A stretch of DNA of 64,000 nt, from contig JAGBAO010000009.1 of assembly GCA_017938925.1 (NCBI GenBank), forward strand, positions 1 to 64,000. Reading direction: 5' to 3'. Shown here one piece after another: positions 54,967-63,587 of this stretch (position 1 is the first letter of the stretch; each line of letters begins with the position of its first letter). A model generated the notes under the pieces. It was not told where the DNA came from. It made no database searches and was given only the letters and a program-made list of their open reading frames with translations. This DNA comes from Bacteroidales bacterium. GTDB taxonomy: Bacteria > Bacteroidota > Bacteroidia > Bacteroidales > UBA932. The position numbers were made by a program, and so were the translations under genes.

Positions 54967-55980
54967 ATGAAACGCATAGCAAAATACATCGCAGTCGTTC
55001 TCGCAGCCCTTGCTGCCATCTCATGCAACGAACAGACAAAAAAGAAGGTCCTCCTTCCGAACATCAGCGGAAAGGCAGGCGAGGTCATCGTAGTCATCGG
55101 CAAGGCAGACTGGGAAGGACTGGTCGGCAACACACTTCGCGACACTCTGGCCTGCGAATGCCCTTACCTTCCACAGCGTGAGCCCCTCTACACCTTGGTG
55201 AACGTGGCTCCAGCGGGCTTCACAAGCCTGTTCCAGGTGCACCGCAACATAATAGTGATGGACATCAGCAACACCGTGACAGAGCCTGGTGTAGTGTTCA
55301 AGAAAGACGTCTGGGCGGCACCCCAGTGTGTGATCTATGTGAATGCAATCAATGCCGAATCTGCGGCACAGCTCATCATGGACTACAGCGCCAAGATCAA
55401 GGCCACTCTCGAGCAGGCTGAAAGAGACCGCGTGATCGCCAATGCCACCAGATACGAGGAACTCAAGCTGCGCCCTATAGTCACAAAGCTCTTCGGAGGC
55501 ACTCCGCACTTCCCTTCAGGCTACCAGCTCAAGAAGAAGACGGACGACTTCGTATGGATCACATACGACACGCAGTTCACGATGCAGGGCATACTCATGT
55601 TCAAATATCCTGTAGTTGAAGGCGAGAACATGATGGATCTGGACAACATCATCAGGAACACCAACACCGTGCTCAAGGACAATGTTCCGGGAATGTTCGA
55701 GAACACACATATGACCATCACAGACTTCGCACGTCCATCCCTGGAGTACATGAGATACAAGGGCCGCGATTTCGCTCAGATGAGAGGATTCTGGGAGGTG
55801 CACAACGATTACATGGGCGGTCCGTTCGTCTCACACATATTCTACTCCCCTGACGGCAAGGAGATGATCGAGATCTTCGGATTCGTGTATGCACCTAAGT
55901 ATGACAAGAGACATTACCTCAGGCAGGTGGAGTCGATCATATATTCATTCGAGTGGGCAAAGCCGGAAGAGAAGAAATAG
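54967..55980 (+). CDS. DUF4837 lipoprotein
   Basis: 337 residues. Lipobox AAISCNEQ (Cys20), then the DUF4837 domain starting SGKAGEVIVVIGKADWEG. The family is confined to Bacteroidota and lies downstream of rseP here as in relatives; function unknown. 18 bp after rseP, so the same operon is likely. Confidence 0.92.
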   Translation: MKRIAKYIAVVLAALAAISCNEQTKKKVLLPNISGKAGEVIVVIGKADWEGLVGNTLRDTLACECPYLPQREPLYTLVNVAPAGFTSLFQVHRNIIVMDISNTVTEPGVVFKKDVWAAPQCVIYVNAINAESAAQLIMDYSAKIKATLEQAERDRVIANATRYEELKLRPIVTKLFGGTPHFPSGYQLKKKTDDFVWITYDTQFTMQGILMFKYPVVEGENMMDLDNIIRNTNTVLKDNVPGMFENTHMTITDFARPSLEYMRYKGRDFAQMRGFWEVHNDYMGGPFVSHIFYSPDGKEMIEIFGFVYAPKYDKRHYLRQVESIIYSFEWAKPEEKK

Positions 55981-56008
55981 CATTTTCCGGAGAAAAAGGT
56001 AAAAATAT

Positions 56009-56039
56009 TTTGTCAGTTTAAAAAGATTTTTTACCTTTG
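56009..56039 (+). promoter_or_regulatory. Consensus promoter of tRNA-Glu and rpsT
   Basis: TTTG (56009-56012), 19-bp spacer, TACCTTTG (56032-56039). Both boxes are perfect matches; the best promoter in the window. Confidence 0.85.
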
Positions 56040-56067
56040 CAGTCCATTTGTGAAAAATGGTAAGTTT

Positions 56068-56139
56068 GGTCGGTTCGTCTATCGGTTAGGACTCAAGATT
56101 TTCATTCTTGCAAGAGGGGTTCGATTCCCCTACCGACTA
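56068..56139 (+). tRNA. tRNA-Glu (TTC anticodon)
   Basis: Acceptor GGTCGGT with ACCGACT, D arm GTCT..., anticodon stem CAAGA-TTTTCAT-TCTTG giving TTC, T arm GAGGGG/CCCCT. No encoded CCA. G-U first pair. Confidence 0.96.
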
Positions 56140-56163
56140 CGAAAAATATAAAAAATAAGAACA

Positions 56164-56418
56164 ATGGCAAACCACGCTTCAGCAGACAAGCGCTATCGCC
56201 AGAGCGAGAGGCGCAGATTGCATAATAAGTATTATGCAAAGACAACAAGGAACGCAATCCGTGCGATCCGTAACACAAACGACAAGGCAGCAGCCGAGGC
56301 AAACGCACCTAAGGTGTATGCAATGATCGACAAGCTCGCTAAGATCGGTGTTATCCACAAGAACAAGGCAGCGAACCTCAAGAGCGGTATCGCAGTCTAT
56401 ATCAACAAACTCTCATAA
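56164..56418 (+). CDS. rpsT: 30S ribosomal protein S20
   Basis: 84 residues, Lys/Arg/Ala-rich helices: [18 protein letters not shown] start and C-terminal [19 protein letters not shown]. Binds 16S rRNA. Co-transcribed with tRNA-Glu 24 bp upstream. Confidence 0.97.
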   Translation: MANHASADKRYRQSERRRLHNKYYAKTTRNAIRAIRNTNDKAAAEANAPKVYAMIDKLAKIGVIHKNKAANLKSGIAVYINKLS

Positions 56419-56453
56419 AGAAAGTTTCCCTTTTAAGGGTTTTCTTATAGCTG

Positions 56454-56487
56454 GAAAGTGGCGGTCCAACGACGGATTGCCACTTTC
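56454..56487 (+). terminator. Hairpin after rpsT
   Basis: GAAAGTGGC / GCCACTTTC with an inner GGTCC/GGATT extension, 14 pairs in total. No strong T-run; may be a processing site ahead of tRNA-Pro or a weak terminator. Confidence 0.55.
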
Positions 56488-56497
56488 TAATTAAAAT

Positions 56498-56573
56498 CGA
56501 GATGTAGCGCAGTTGGTAGCGCACTACGTTCGGGACGTAGGGGTCGCGTGTTCGAGTCACGTCATCTCGACCA
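56498..56573 (+). tRNA. tRNA-Pro (CGG anticodon)
   Basis: Acceptor CGAGATG with CATCTCG, anticodon stem CTACG-TTCGGGA-CGTAG giving CGG for CCG codons, T arm GCGTG/CACGT. CCA appears directly after the discriminator A. Confidence 0.95.
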
Positions 56574-56584
56574 TTACAAAGGGT

Positions 56585-56616
56585 AGAGGTCGGTTCCTTC
56601 ACAGGGACCGGCCTCT
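56585..56616 (+). terminator. Terminator after tRNA-Pro
   Basis: AGAGGTCGGTTCC-TTCACA-GGGACCGGCCTCT, 13 pairs including two G-U. Confidence 0.8.
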
Positions 56617-56648
56617 CGTCAATATTTATGTAAATAACCAGAAGGTGC

Positions 56649-57578
56649 TTAGAATGAATAGCCGAGGGAGAGAGCCAGCGTATTTGACATTGGAGACTTT
56701 CCTGTCGGGATCACATACGCAAGGTCAAGGGTGACTCCGAAGAAGCGGCATCCCACTCCTACCGACGCATATGAAGGAAGGACAGAAGTTCCTCCGTATC
56801 TGTACCCGGCCTTGACAGAAACCATCTCATCATATATGTATTCCGCTCCTAAAGAAGCGGCGAATGCCCCTGCAAAGTAATAATCCGCTTCCGCTGACAC
56901 ATCGATGCCATGGACATCGGCGAAGACCTTTTCGTATCCTGCTCCAAGGGTCAGGGCAGAGGGCAGCGCATATTTCAGACCGGTGGCAGAAGTGACTGCG
57001 GTACCGAGATCAGAAACGCCAAGAGCAACCTTGACATCGCTGAACTTCGACATCAGGAAGATGTCTGTCATGAAGGCTCCATAGGACACTCCCTCAGCAA
57101 GAGAACTTGAAGCATAGCCAAGGTTGACTCCAGCAGAGAGGAAAGGCAGGAAGCGCCAGGCAAAGCCGGCTTTAATCTGAAGATCTGACGGGCTGAATGT
57201 GCCCTTTGATGTTCCTTGATCGCTGAAGATTTCATATCCCGGATGCATACCGTAAGTTACGCCCAGGGCAACACCTATCTTCTGTCTTATATTGTAAGAT
57301 CCCCCCAGGACCAGAACATTTGTCTTCGCAGACGACGGCTGCCAAAGCGAATAGCCTGCAGCAAAGTCCCCCTGAAGACCGGAATAAGGCACAGCCGCAA
57401 CATTCCCGAAAGCTGAGAAGGCTGTCGAAGAAGTCTCCACTGCTGAAGTTCCAGCTTTTGCAAGAGCAGCAGCGGAAAAATCAGCGGCAGCAAAAGGCAG
57501 AGCCTGAGCTGAAGCCACCAGGGGCAGCAACAGGAACAATATATATATGAATATTCGTTTCATGCTTGCAGGGGACAT
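56649..57578 (-). CDS. PorV/PorQ-like outer-membrane beta-barrel protein
   Basis: 309 residues. Signal peptide MKRIFIYILFLLLPLVASAQ after five extra residues; start 57578 gives a TAATG overlap with the peptidase stop, 57563 is the alternative. Body of regular amphipathic strands (GVALGVTYGMHPG, AGVNLGYASSSLAEG, SVGVGCRFFGVTLDLAYVIPTG) ending in LALSLGYSF, an outer-membrane C-terminal signature with terminal Phe. It resembles PorV/PorQ of the type IX secretion system. Placed after a T9SS-cargo peptidase, which supports a role in export or anchoring. Confidence 0.72.
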   Translation of the reverse strand: MSPASMKRIFIYILFLLLPLVASAQALPFAAADFSAAALAKAGTSAVETSSTAFSAFGNVAAVPYSGLQGDFAAGYSLWQPSSAKTNVLVLGGSYNIRQKIGVALGVTYGMHPGYEIFSDQGTSKGTFSPSDLQIKAGFAWRFLPFLSAGVNLGYASSSLAEGVSYGAFMTDIFLMSKFSDVKVALGVSDLGTAVTSATGLKYALPSALTLGAGYEKVFADVHGIDVSAEADYYFAGAFAASLGAEYIYDEMVSVKAGYRYGGTSVLPSYASVGVGCRFFGVTLDLAYVIPTGKSPMSNTLALSLGYSF

Positions 57579-60175
57579 TAAAGTTTCACGATTGTGCGGC
57601 GGTACTCATTTCCGGAGAATGATACGCTAAGGTTGTACACTCCTGGGGCAAACTGGCTCATATCTATCCGTGCAGGCTCGACCGCACCGACATCCATCGT
57701 CGCCTCATAGACCGTTCGTCCGGTTGATGACAGGATGCTTATCCTGGTAGGCTCCACATCGAGGGTGCTGATGTTCAGCCAGTCAACCACAGGATTCGGA
57801 TACACTTCAAGCGGTTTCTCAGGATCCTTGACAACCACCTTGAACGGCAGGGTGCATGTAAGGCCACGGGAATCCTTGGCCACAATTGTCACATCTGTCG
57901 TGCCGAACATGAGAGTAGTTGCATGCAGGACATTATCTGCCTGATTGATATGAAGAATGCTCTTGTTGGTCATCCTGATCTCGAACGCAAGCTGCTCTCC
58001 GTCCGGATCATCAAGATAGTCCGACATGTCAAGAGAGAATCTGAGGCCTTCCTGATCGAAGAAGAAATCCTCAACATCCTTGACTATTACAGGAGCATGA
58101 TTTTCCAATATTTCATATTCAATATCATGAGTATAAGACAGTCCATAGCTGTCCGTCACCTTGATGGTTGCCTTGTATTCTCCCGGCTCGTCTGCATTTC
58201 CCGTCACTTTAAATACATACCTGCCGTCATTCGCAAGCTTCAGTGAGTCAGCCTTGCTTCCCGGCTCATACTCGTATGTGATCTTATGGCCGTCAGGATC
58301 AGCAATGACATAGGCCACTTCCAGAACCTCATGAGACTTCACCTTGAAGTCACCGTCATAGTCTGTCGTCACCTCAGGAGGGTTATTGCCTTCCGTGGTC
58401 ACCGTGTACACCGGAGACAGAGCGGAATAGTTACGTCTGTAATCGAACGCAGCCACAGCCACATGATATTCCGTCTCGAATTCAAGTTCCGGGACTGTTC
58501 CGGTCATATCATCCCCGACCTTCAGAGAGCCCGTAAGCACATCGGCATATTTCATATCAGACGGCACTGACGCTGGATTCAAAGCGGCAAAAGCATCTTT
58601 ATTCCTGGAAGCGATCACCCTATATCCCCAAGCCTTGTTGTCATCGGGATCGGAGGTCACCTTCCACTTGAGATTGACATTGTTGGAAAGCACAGAAGCG
58701 ACCGCCTCGGCGACCATCACCGGAGGCGTCTTCCCTCCGTAGGTCATGGCACCCATCGCATCCACAAGAGGACCTATCTTGGCATTCTTGGACATCACTG
58801 ACGAATTCGCTCCCTTGATCAGCTTTTCCCTGAGTTTTGCCGGTGTGAAACCCGGACCTCCGTGGTGCGAAACGACCAGAGCCGCGACACCGGAGACATG
58901 AGGACATGCCATTGAAGTTCCCTGCATATATCCGTATCCGTTGTCAGGGATAGTACTGAGAATCTCTCCTTGAGCATAATCAACCGATCCACCAGGCGCT
59001 GCGATGTCCACCCAGTCACCATAATTGGAATAGGAAGCCCTCGTGAAGTTAGGCGCTATCGAACCGACTGCAAGAACCGGTTCGTATTCACAGATCGGAT
59101 CATTCGGCCAGCCGCTGTTACCTGCAGCAAAGATGACAATTCCCCCCGCCATCGGACCCGTCTGATTCCCATTTGCATCCTTTCCCGCATTTGCTATGAA
59201 ATAATCGATGGCAGCAGCCAGGGCCGTGCCCTCGATACTGGCCTTCTTCGCATCCTCTGCCGTTTCATAGACATAGCCCCAGCTGTTCTGGGATATGACA
59301 GCCCCATTGTCGGCTCCCCACACTATGGCATCTGCACCATCGCCTCCGAAATCCTTCTGAGGATCGTCCGGATTAGGAGCAAAAATCTGACAAGACAGAA
59401 GCTTCACACCCTGAACCTTGGCAGCAGCGTCACCTCCGGCAAGTCCTGAGACTCCAATTCCATTGTTGTTCACAGCGGCAATCGTTCCGGCCACATGAGT
59501 TCCATGAGAGTGCGGAACCACTTTGGACTGCTTATCCACAAAGCTTTTACCCTTAAGATAGTTTGCCTTGAGGTCCTCATGCTCATAGTCAATTCCGCCA
59601 TCCACAACGGCCACGATCACCTCCGGCTTTCCGGTCGTATAGTTTTCCCATACAGACTTGACGTTGACATCCGCTCCTGCCTTATGAGAGGCGTCCAGTG
59701 AACCGTCGTTGATATAATGCCACTGATATTTGAGGCGAGGGTCATTGAATGTGGAGGTGCGACGGATGTTCCTCACAGGCTCAACGCTTATGATTCCAGG
59801 GACAGAGCCCAGATCGGAAGAGGCCTTCGTGACCGGAACCTCGGGATCGAAAGTAAGCTTATACCATCTGTGAAGTCCGAAAGCCCTGCGTCTTGCTTCG
59901 AATTCGCCGCCATGTGAAAAGACCCTTTCCATTGAACTGATGCCGAGCATCTCCTTCATGGAATTGAGTTCAGAAGACTTTGTCACCAGACTGCCGCTCT
60001 GGAGATCCGCCTCAATAAGTTCTATCATCGAGTCATCGAACTGCACGACAGCCTGTCCGGGCACTATCGCCTGGACTTTTTCCTGCTGCTCCTCCTGCTC
60101 AGATTCAGGCAGGGGTTCCCTGGTACAGCCTATGGCCAGAAGGGCCATGAGCACAAATGATATATATCTTTCCAT
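57578..60175 (-). CDS. Subtilisin-like S8 peptidase with T9SS C-terminal domain
   Basis: 865 residues. N-terminal lipobox LLAIGC (Cys17), an I9-like propeptide (about 35-140), then the S8 domain with catalytic Asp192 (VVDGGID), His224 (HGTH), Asn353 (AAGN) and Ser421 (GTSMACPH). It continues with Fn3-like and cadherin-like Ig domains (about 480-780) and ends with a type IX sorting domain (EVYPNPVVDWLNIS to EYRRTIVKL). A lipobox and a T9SS domain together are unexpected. It likely acts on extracellular protein that feeds the SusD-type importer upstream in the operon. Confidence 0.9.
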   Translation of the reverse strand: MERYISFVLMALLAIGCTREPLPESEQEEQQEKVQAIVPGQAVVQFDDSMIELIEADLQSGSLVTKSSELNSMKEMLGISSMERVFSHGGEFEARRRAFGLHRWYKLTFDPEVPVTKASSDLGSVPGIISVEPVRNIRRTSTFNDPRLKYQWHYINDGSLDASHKAGADVNVKSVWENYTTGKPEVIVAVVDGGIDYEHEDLKANYLKGKSFVDKQSKVVPHSHGTHVAGTIAAVNNNGIGVSGLAGGDAAAKVQGVKLLSCQIFAPNPDDPQKDFGGDGADAIVWGADNGAVISQNSWGYVYETAEDAKKASIEGTALAAAIDYFIANAGKDANGNQTGPMAGGIVIFAAGNSGWPNDPICEYEPVLAVGSIAPNFTRASYSNYGDWVDIAAPGGSVDYAQGEILSTIPDNGYGYMQGTSMACPHVSGVAALVVSHHGGPGFTPAKLREKLIKGANSSVMSKNAKIGPLVDAMGAMTYGGKTPPVMVAEAVASVLSNNVNLKWKVTSDPDDNKAWGYRVIASRNKDAFAALNPASVPSDMKYADVLTGSLKVGDDMTGTVPELEFETEYHVAVAAFDYRRNYSALSPVYTVTTEGNNPPEVTTDYDGDFKVKSHEVLEVAYVIADPDGHKITYEYEPGSKADSLKLANDGRYVFKVTGNADEPGEYKATIKVTDSYGLSYTHDIEYEILENHAPVIVKDVEDFFFDQEGLRFSLDMSDYLDDPDGEQLAFEIRMTNKSILHINQADNVLHATTLMFGTTDVTIVAKDSRGLTCTLPFKVVVKDPEKPLEVYPNPVVDWLNISTLDVEPTRISILSSTGRTVYEATMDVGAVEPARIDMSQFAPGVYNLSVSFSGNEYRRTIVKL

Positions 60176-60861
60176 TACTTTCCGAGATTATCTGCAATGA
60201 AATCAAGAACCTTGAGATTATCCTGAGGATTCTTGAACTTGATCTTGTTTCCCTTCAGGAATGCGCTGAGAGCATCCTTGTCGATTCCGTCAATCTGCAT
60301 CACATCCTTCTTTGCCGCATAGATTACGCGACCAGGCAGGACAAGATACCTCCTGACGGTGACCGGTAGAATGCTGCCGTCGTGCTTGGAGTTCTTGAGC
60401 TCCATATGATTCATATTGGATCTTGTGCCGCCGAGTCCTTCGATAGAACTGAGGGCCTGAGTGGCAATGGAGTTGGAAGATGAACCGTAAGCGCCGCCTG
60501 TGGTGTTGAGTCTGGCTACATCCACCAGCATTTCCTCAGCGATGAATCCATTGTCTGAGCTTGCCAGTACCTTCATCATGCGGCCTCCGACATTGGCATA
60601 GTAATCATTTCCGATCTTCACGGAAAAGACTTCTGTCGCAAGAGCCTCGCGAATGAGTTCCCCTTCGATGAAATGAAGGCGGCTCTCCATGATATGGATA
60701 TTGAAAAGTCCCGACACAGGGGCACCAGAGTGTTTCTTGAGCTCCCCTGTCTGAAAATCAGAATACAGATACGGCCACGTGGTGGTGGGCTCGTTTGTCT
60801 GGGCGGAGATCCTGCCAAAGGATATGATCAACGCCAATGCAATCAAGATATAGCGTCTCAT
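60175..60861 (-). CDS. Exported protein of unknown function
   Basis: 228 residues with a signal peptide (MRRYILIALALIISFGRISAQ). Central beta-rich part (FSVKIGNDYYANVGGRMMKVL), C-terminal helices (KDALSAFLKGNKIKFKNPQDN). No family recognised. The start overlaps nothing upstream; its stop shares a base with the peptidase ATG (TAATG), so it may assist that protease, for instance as chaperone or inhibitor. Inference only. Confidence 0.75.
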   Translation of the reverse strand: MRRYILIALALIISFGRISAQTNEPTTTWPYLYSDFQTGELKKHSGAPVSGLFNIHIMESRLHFIEGELIREALATEVFSVKIGNDYYANVGGRMMKVLASSDNGFIAEEMLVDVARLNTTGGAYGSSSNSIATQALSSIEGLGGTRSNMNHMELKNSKHDGSILPVTVRRYLVLPGRVIYAAKKDVMQIDGIDKDALSAFLKGNKIKFKNPQDNLKVLDFIADNLGK

Positions 60862-60935
60862 GACTTTCTGGTTATTGTTTTATTGGAAAGGGAGGGGCGT
60901 TTCACCGCCCGTCCCTTTGATATAAATTATCCTAT

Positions 60936-62630
60936 CTAGAGAATGTTCTTCTTAGCGATTTTCTTTACTGACAATGTCGTGGTTTCTTCCCCACCTTCTT
61001 CATCAGCAGGCTCTGTGCCCTTTTCTGCGCTGAATGCGACAAACAAATCGATATAATTGTACAATTCATCCTGATAGTAATCAGCGATACCGAAAAGTCC
61101 ATCTGCGGTCTGAGTCTGATATTTAAGAATACCTGCCTCAGGCATATTCATAACAAGCGGGTCACCTGAATATGTTTCAAACTTGAGAGTAACAGGTATC
61201 AGGAGATACTCTTCGTTTTCATCTTTTACAGGATAGCCATCCGCACCATAGACATAATCAAAATCATCGGCAAAATACTGACCACTCGGAATTGTAAGTG
61301 TTCCTGATGCTGCATCAAAGGTAGCAACGATAGGGGTTTTACAAGAATAACCATAGAACTCCACAATCTTTACATTTCCCTTCTCGCTGTCAGGAAGCGC
61401 TTCAATCTTCATTGATGTACTCTCCCATCCATAGGCTTCACCATAGAAATTACTAAAATACTCTACATTATAGTATCCTACAACAGTATCAATTGTATAG
61501 TCATATGCATAAAGAGTAGCATACTCAGCAGCCTTTGTAGGATTGCCCCAGATATCCTGGAATGAATCCTGAGGATAAGAGAATACAAGTGTAGTACCGA
61601 ATGCCGGTTCTTCAGGACAAACCATCCATACGCCGCTCTTACCCTCGCTGTTTACACCAAATCCATAAGTCTTGTCTTTGGTCAGATCGATTGTAAGAAC
61701 CTTTCCTGGAGTCACATAGTTGACAACTGGCTTCGCCTTACCTGTTGTTGCAAAGGTTGAGTCCACAGCCGTTCCCACAGAGAACATTGCAGTCTGCCAG
61801 TCATTGAACATCTGCTGCTCCTCAGGGAAAGCATCCTCAAGAGCGAACGCGACTGTGTCCTTTCTTGACCACACGCCTACCTGTACATCTTTACCGCTTT
61901 CATCTTTAGCCCACTGTCCTGCCACGAGTGCCTTCACCTTGTTCTTCGCACTGTCGGTGAAAGTTCCTTCAGGCCATGCTATCGACCAGTCTGCACCATG
62001 TGGAAGACCGGCGAACTGCACTGTAACGGTGTTGCCCTCCACAAGGACTGAATCTGCGACAGCCTCTACAGTACCCATCTCCTTATATTCAAGGTTACGA
62101 GCATAGTATGTGGCAGTAACCTTGCCTTCTCCAAGGTACACCTTCTCCGAGAATGTCAGGACAATCGTACTGTCAGACACAGTATCATCATAGTCAACCA
62201 GCTTAACGGTGATGCCGTCAGTAGTAACGACTTCCTTCACAGCAATGCTTCCTGCAATGCCCATAGGGCTTCCCGCAACAGCATAGATGGTGTACGGAGT
62301 GTTAGGAGCAAGTTCTCCGACAGCAAGATGTGCCACAGAATCCTCAGCAGCCTTGAAAGTACCCTTGATCAGACCATCGAGTTTGCACTGATATACAGCC
62401 GCTGAATCAACTGCCTGAGCAGGACCTGCAGCCACAAAATATGAGTAGTACGCAGCATCACCGACTGGTGAGAGGGTGAATGCCAATGTATCATCACCGA
62501 GAGTATCGATCTGAATCTCTACGCTTCCGGCCTTGTCGGGAGCGACCGGTGTCTCCACCGGGCCGTACATGTCATCACATGCTACGGCCACGAGTGCAGC
62601 CACTGCTAAATATGTAAATATCTTTTTCAT
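60936..62630 (-). CDS. SusE/SusF-like surface lipoprotein, 564 residues
   Basis: Lipobox LVAVACDD (Cys18). A first Ig/Fn3 domain (about 35-135), further domains with strand patterns to residue 540, and an acidic tail EPADEEGGEETTT. No enzyme motif. Third position after SusD, as for SusE/F binding lipoproteins. Ligand unknown; the protease neighbour suggests peptides rather than glycans. Confidence 0.72.
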   Translation of the reverse strand: MKKIFTYLAVAALVAVACDDMYGPVETPVAPDKAGSVEIQIDTLGDDTLAFTLSPVGDAAYYSYFVAAGPAQAVDSAAVYQCKLDGLIKGTFKAAEDSVAHLAVGELAPNTPYTIYAVAGSPMGIAGSIAVKEVVTTDGITVKLVDYDDTVSDSTIVLTFSEKVYLGEGKVTATYYARNLEYKEMGTVEAVADSVLVEGNTVTVQFAGLPHGADWSIAWPEGTFTDSAKNKVKALVAGQWAKDESGKDVQVGVWSRKDTVAFALEDAFPEEQQMFNDWQTAMFSVGTAVDSTFATTGKAKPVVNYVTPGKVLTIDLTKDKTYGFGVNSEGKSGVWMVCPEEPAFGTTLVFSYPQDSFQDIWGNPTKAAEYATLYAYDYTIDTVVGYYNVEYFSNFYGEAYGWESTSMKIEALPDSEKGNVKIVEFYGYSCKTPIVATFDAASGTLTIPSGQYFADDFDYVYGADGYPVKDENEEYLLIPVTLKFETYSGDPLVMNMPEAGILKYQTQTADGLFGIADYYQDELYNYIDLFVAFSAEKGTEPADEEGGEETTTLSVKKIAKKNIL

Positions 62631-62641
62631 GATGTTTCAGA

Positions 62642-63568
62642 TTATTGTTTAGTCAAAGTCATTGTTCCCTTGGTCATCACTCCCTGAGCAGCAAGATAGC
62701 TGCCACTTGGAGTCCATACAGCAGGAGCATCCTCTGTCCTCCAGACTCCGTCTGCGCCCATAGTGAAGGTCACGACTCCTGAATCCACGAGGTCAAGATA
62801 TCCACCACCAAGATCAACCCATGTACCGAAAGAGAACGTATCGGAAAGATCGTCATGCCAAGCCGGTTCCTCAGAATTCACACCGCAGGTCTGACCGCAA
62901 GGAATGGTGATTGTCTTCAGGTCCTCGGAAACGTTTCCGTAAACTGCCCATCCGCCCCATGTTGAAGCCAGAGATGTAAGGTACACCGGTTTGTCAATCC
63001 AAACTACAGTGACATCGTCAGGATCATTGGTGAATGACAGTGTCCACTCAGCAGGAGAGCCAGTGTAGAACTGTGCTGAAACCTTGTAATCTCCAAGAAT
63101 TGCTGCCAGAGGATGGTCAAGGTCAACGATCTTCACAGTACAAGTCTTGTTATATCCCAGATCCAGGTCACCGGCACTTTCGAGAGTCACAGTAAAGAGG
63201 AGGTCACCTGTGTAACCGCTCTTCTCAGCTGTTGTCGCGATGTTCACGATATTAAGAACGATGTTCTGAGTACGTGTTTCCCCGTCATAAACGAGAACAG
63301 CCGCCTCATCTGCAAGAGTATAGTTCGTACCCTTCTTAGCTGTGCTGTCAGCAACCGAATAAGCCACTGTCACCTTCACAGGATCCAGTGAAGCCACAGT
63401 CACAGGGATAACCAGTGAATCTGCATCCTCATTCACAGTATATGATGTCTGAGCAAATCCCACGAATGACTTGCCGTCCTCGAACACAGGAGTCTCATTG
63501 AGCTTGCTGCATGAAAGTGCAGCTGTAAGCGCCAGAGCGCAAGCCGTAAATCTATATATGTTTTTCAT
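62642..63568 (-). CDS. SusE-like lipoprotein with Calx-beta-like domain
   Basis: 308 residues from ATG 63568 (63574 also in frame). Lipobox AALSCSK (Cys20), then a Calx-beta/BACON-like domain (about 28-145: VGFAQTSYTVNEDADSLVIPV, TYTGDLLFTVTLESAG) and a C-terminal binding domain. Follows SusD by 19 bp. Likely surface ligand-binding protein. Confidence 0.78.
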   Translation of the reverse strand: MKNIYRFTACALALTAALSCSKLNETPVFEDGKSFVGFAQTSYTVNEDADSLVIPVTVASLDPVKVTVAYSVADSTAKKGTNYTLADEAAVLVYDGETRTQNIVLNIVNIATTAEKSGYTGDLLFTVTLESAGDLDLGYNKTCTVKIVDLDHPLAAILGDYKVSAQFYTGSPAEWTLSFTNDPDDVTVVWIDKPVYLTSLASTWGGWAVYGNVSEDLKTITIPCGQTCGVNSEEPAWHDDLSDTFSFGTWVDLGGGYLDLVDSGVVTFTMGADGVWRTEDAPAVWTPSGSYLAAQGVMTKGTMTLTKQ

Positions 63569-63587
63569 AAACATTTCCTCCTATTCA

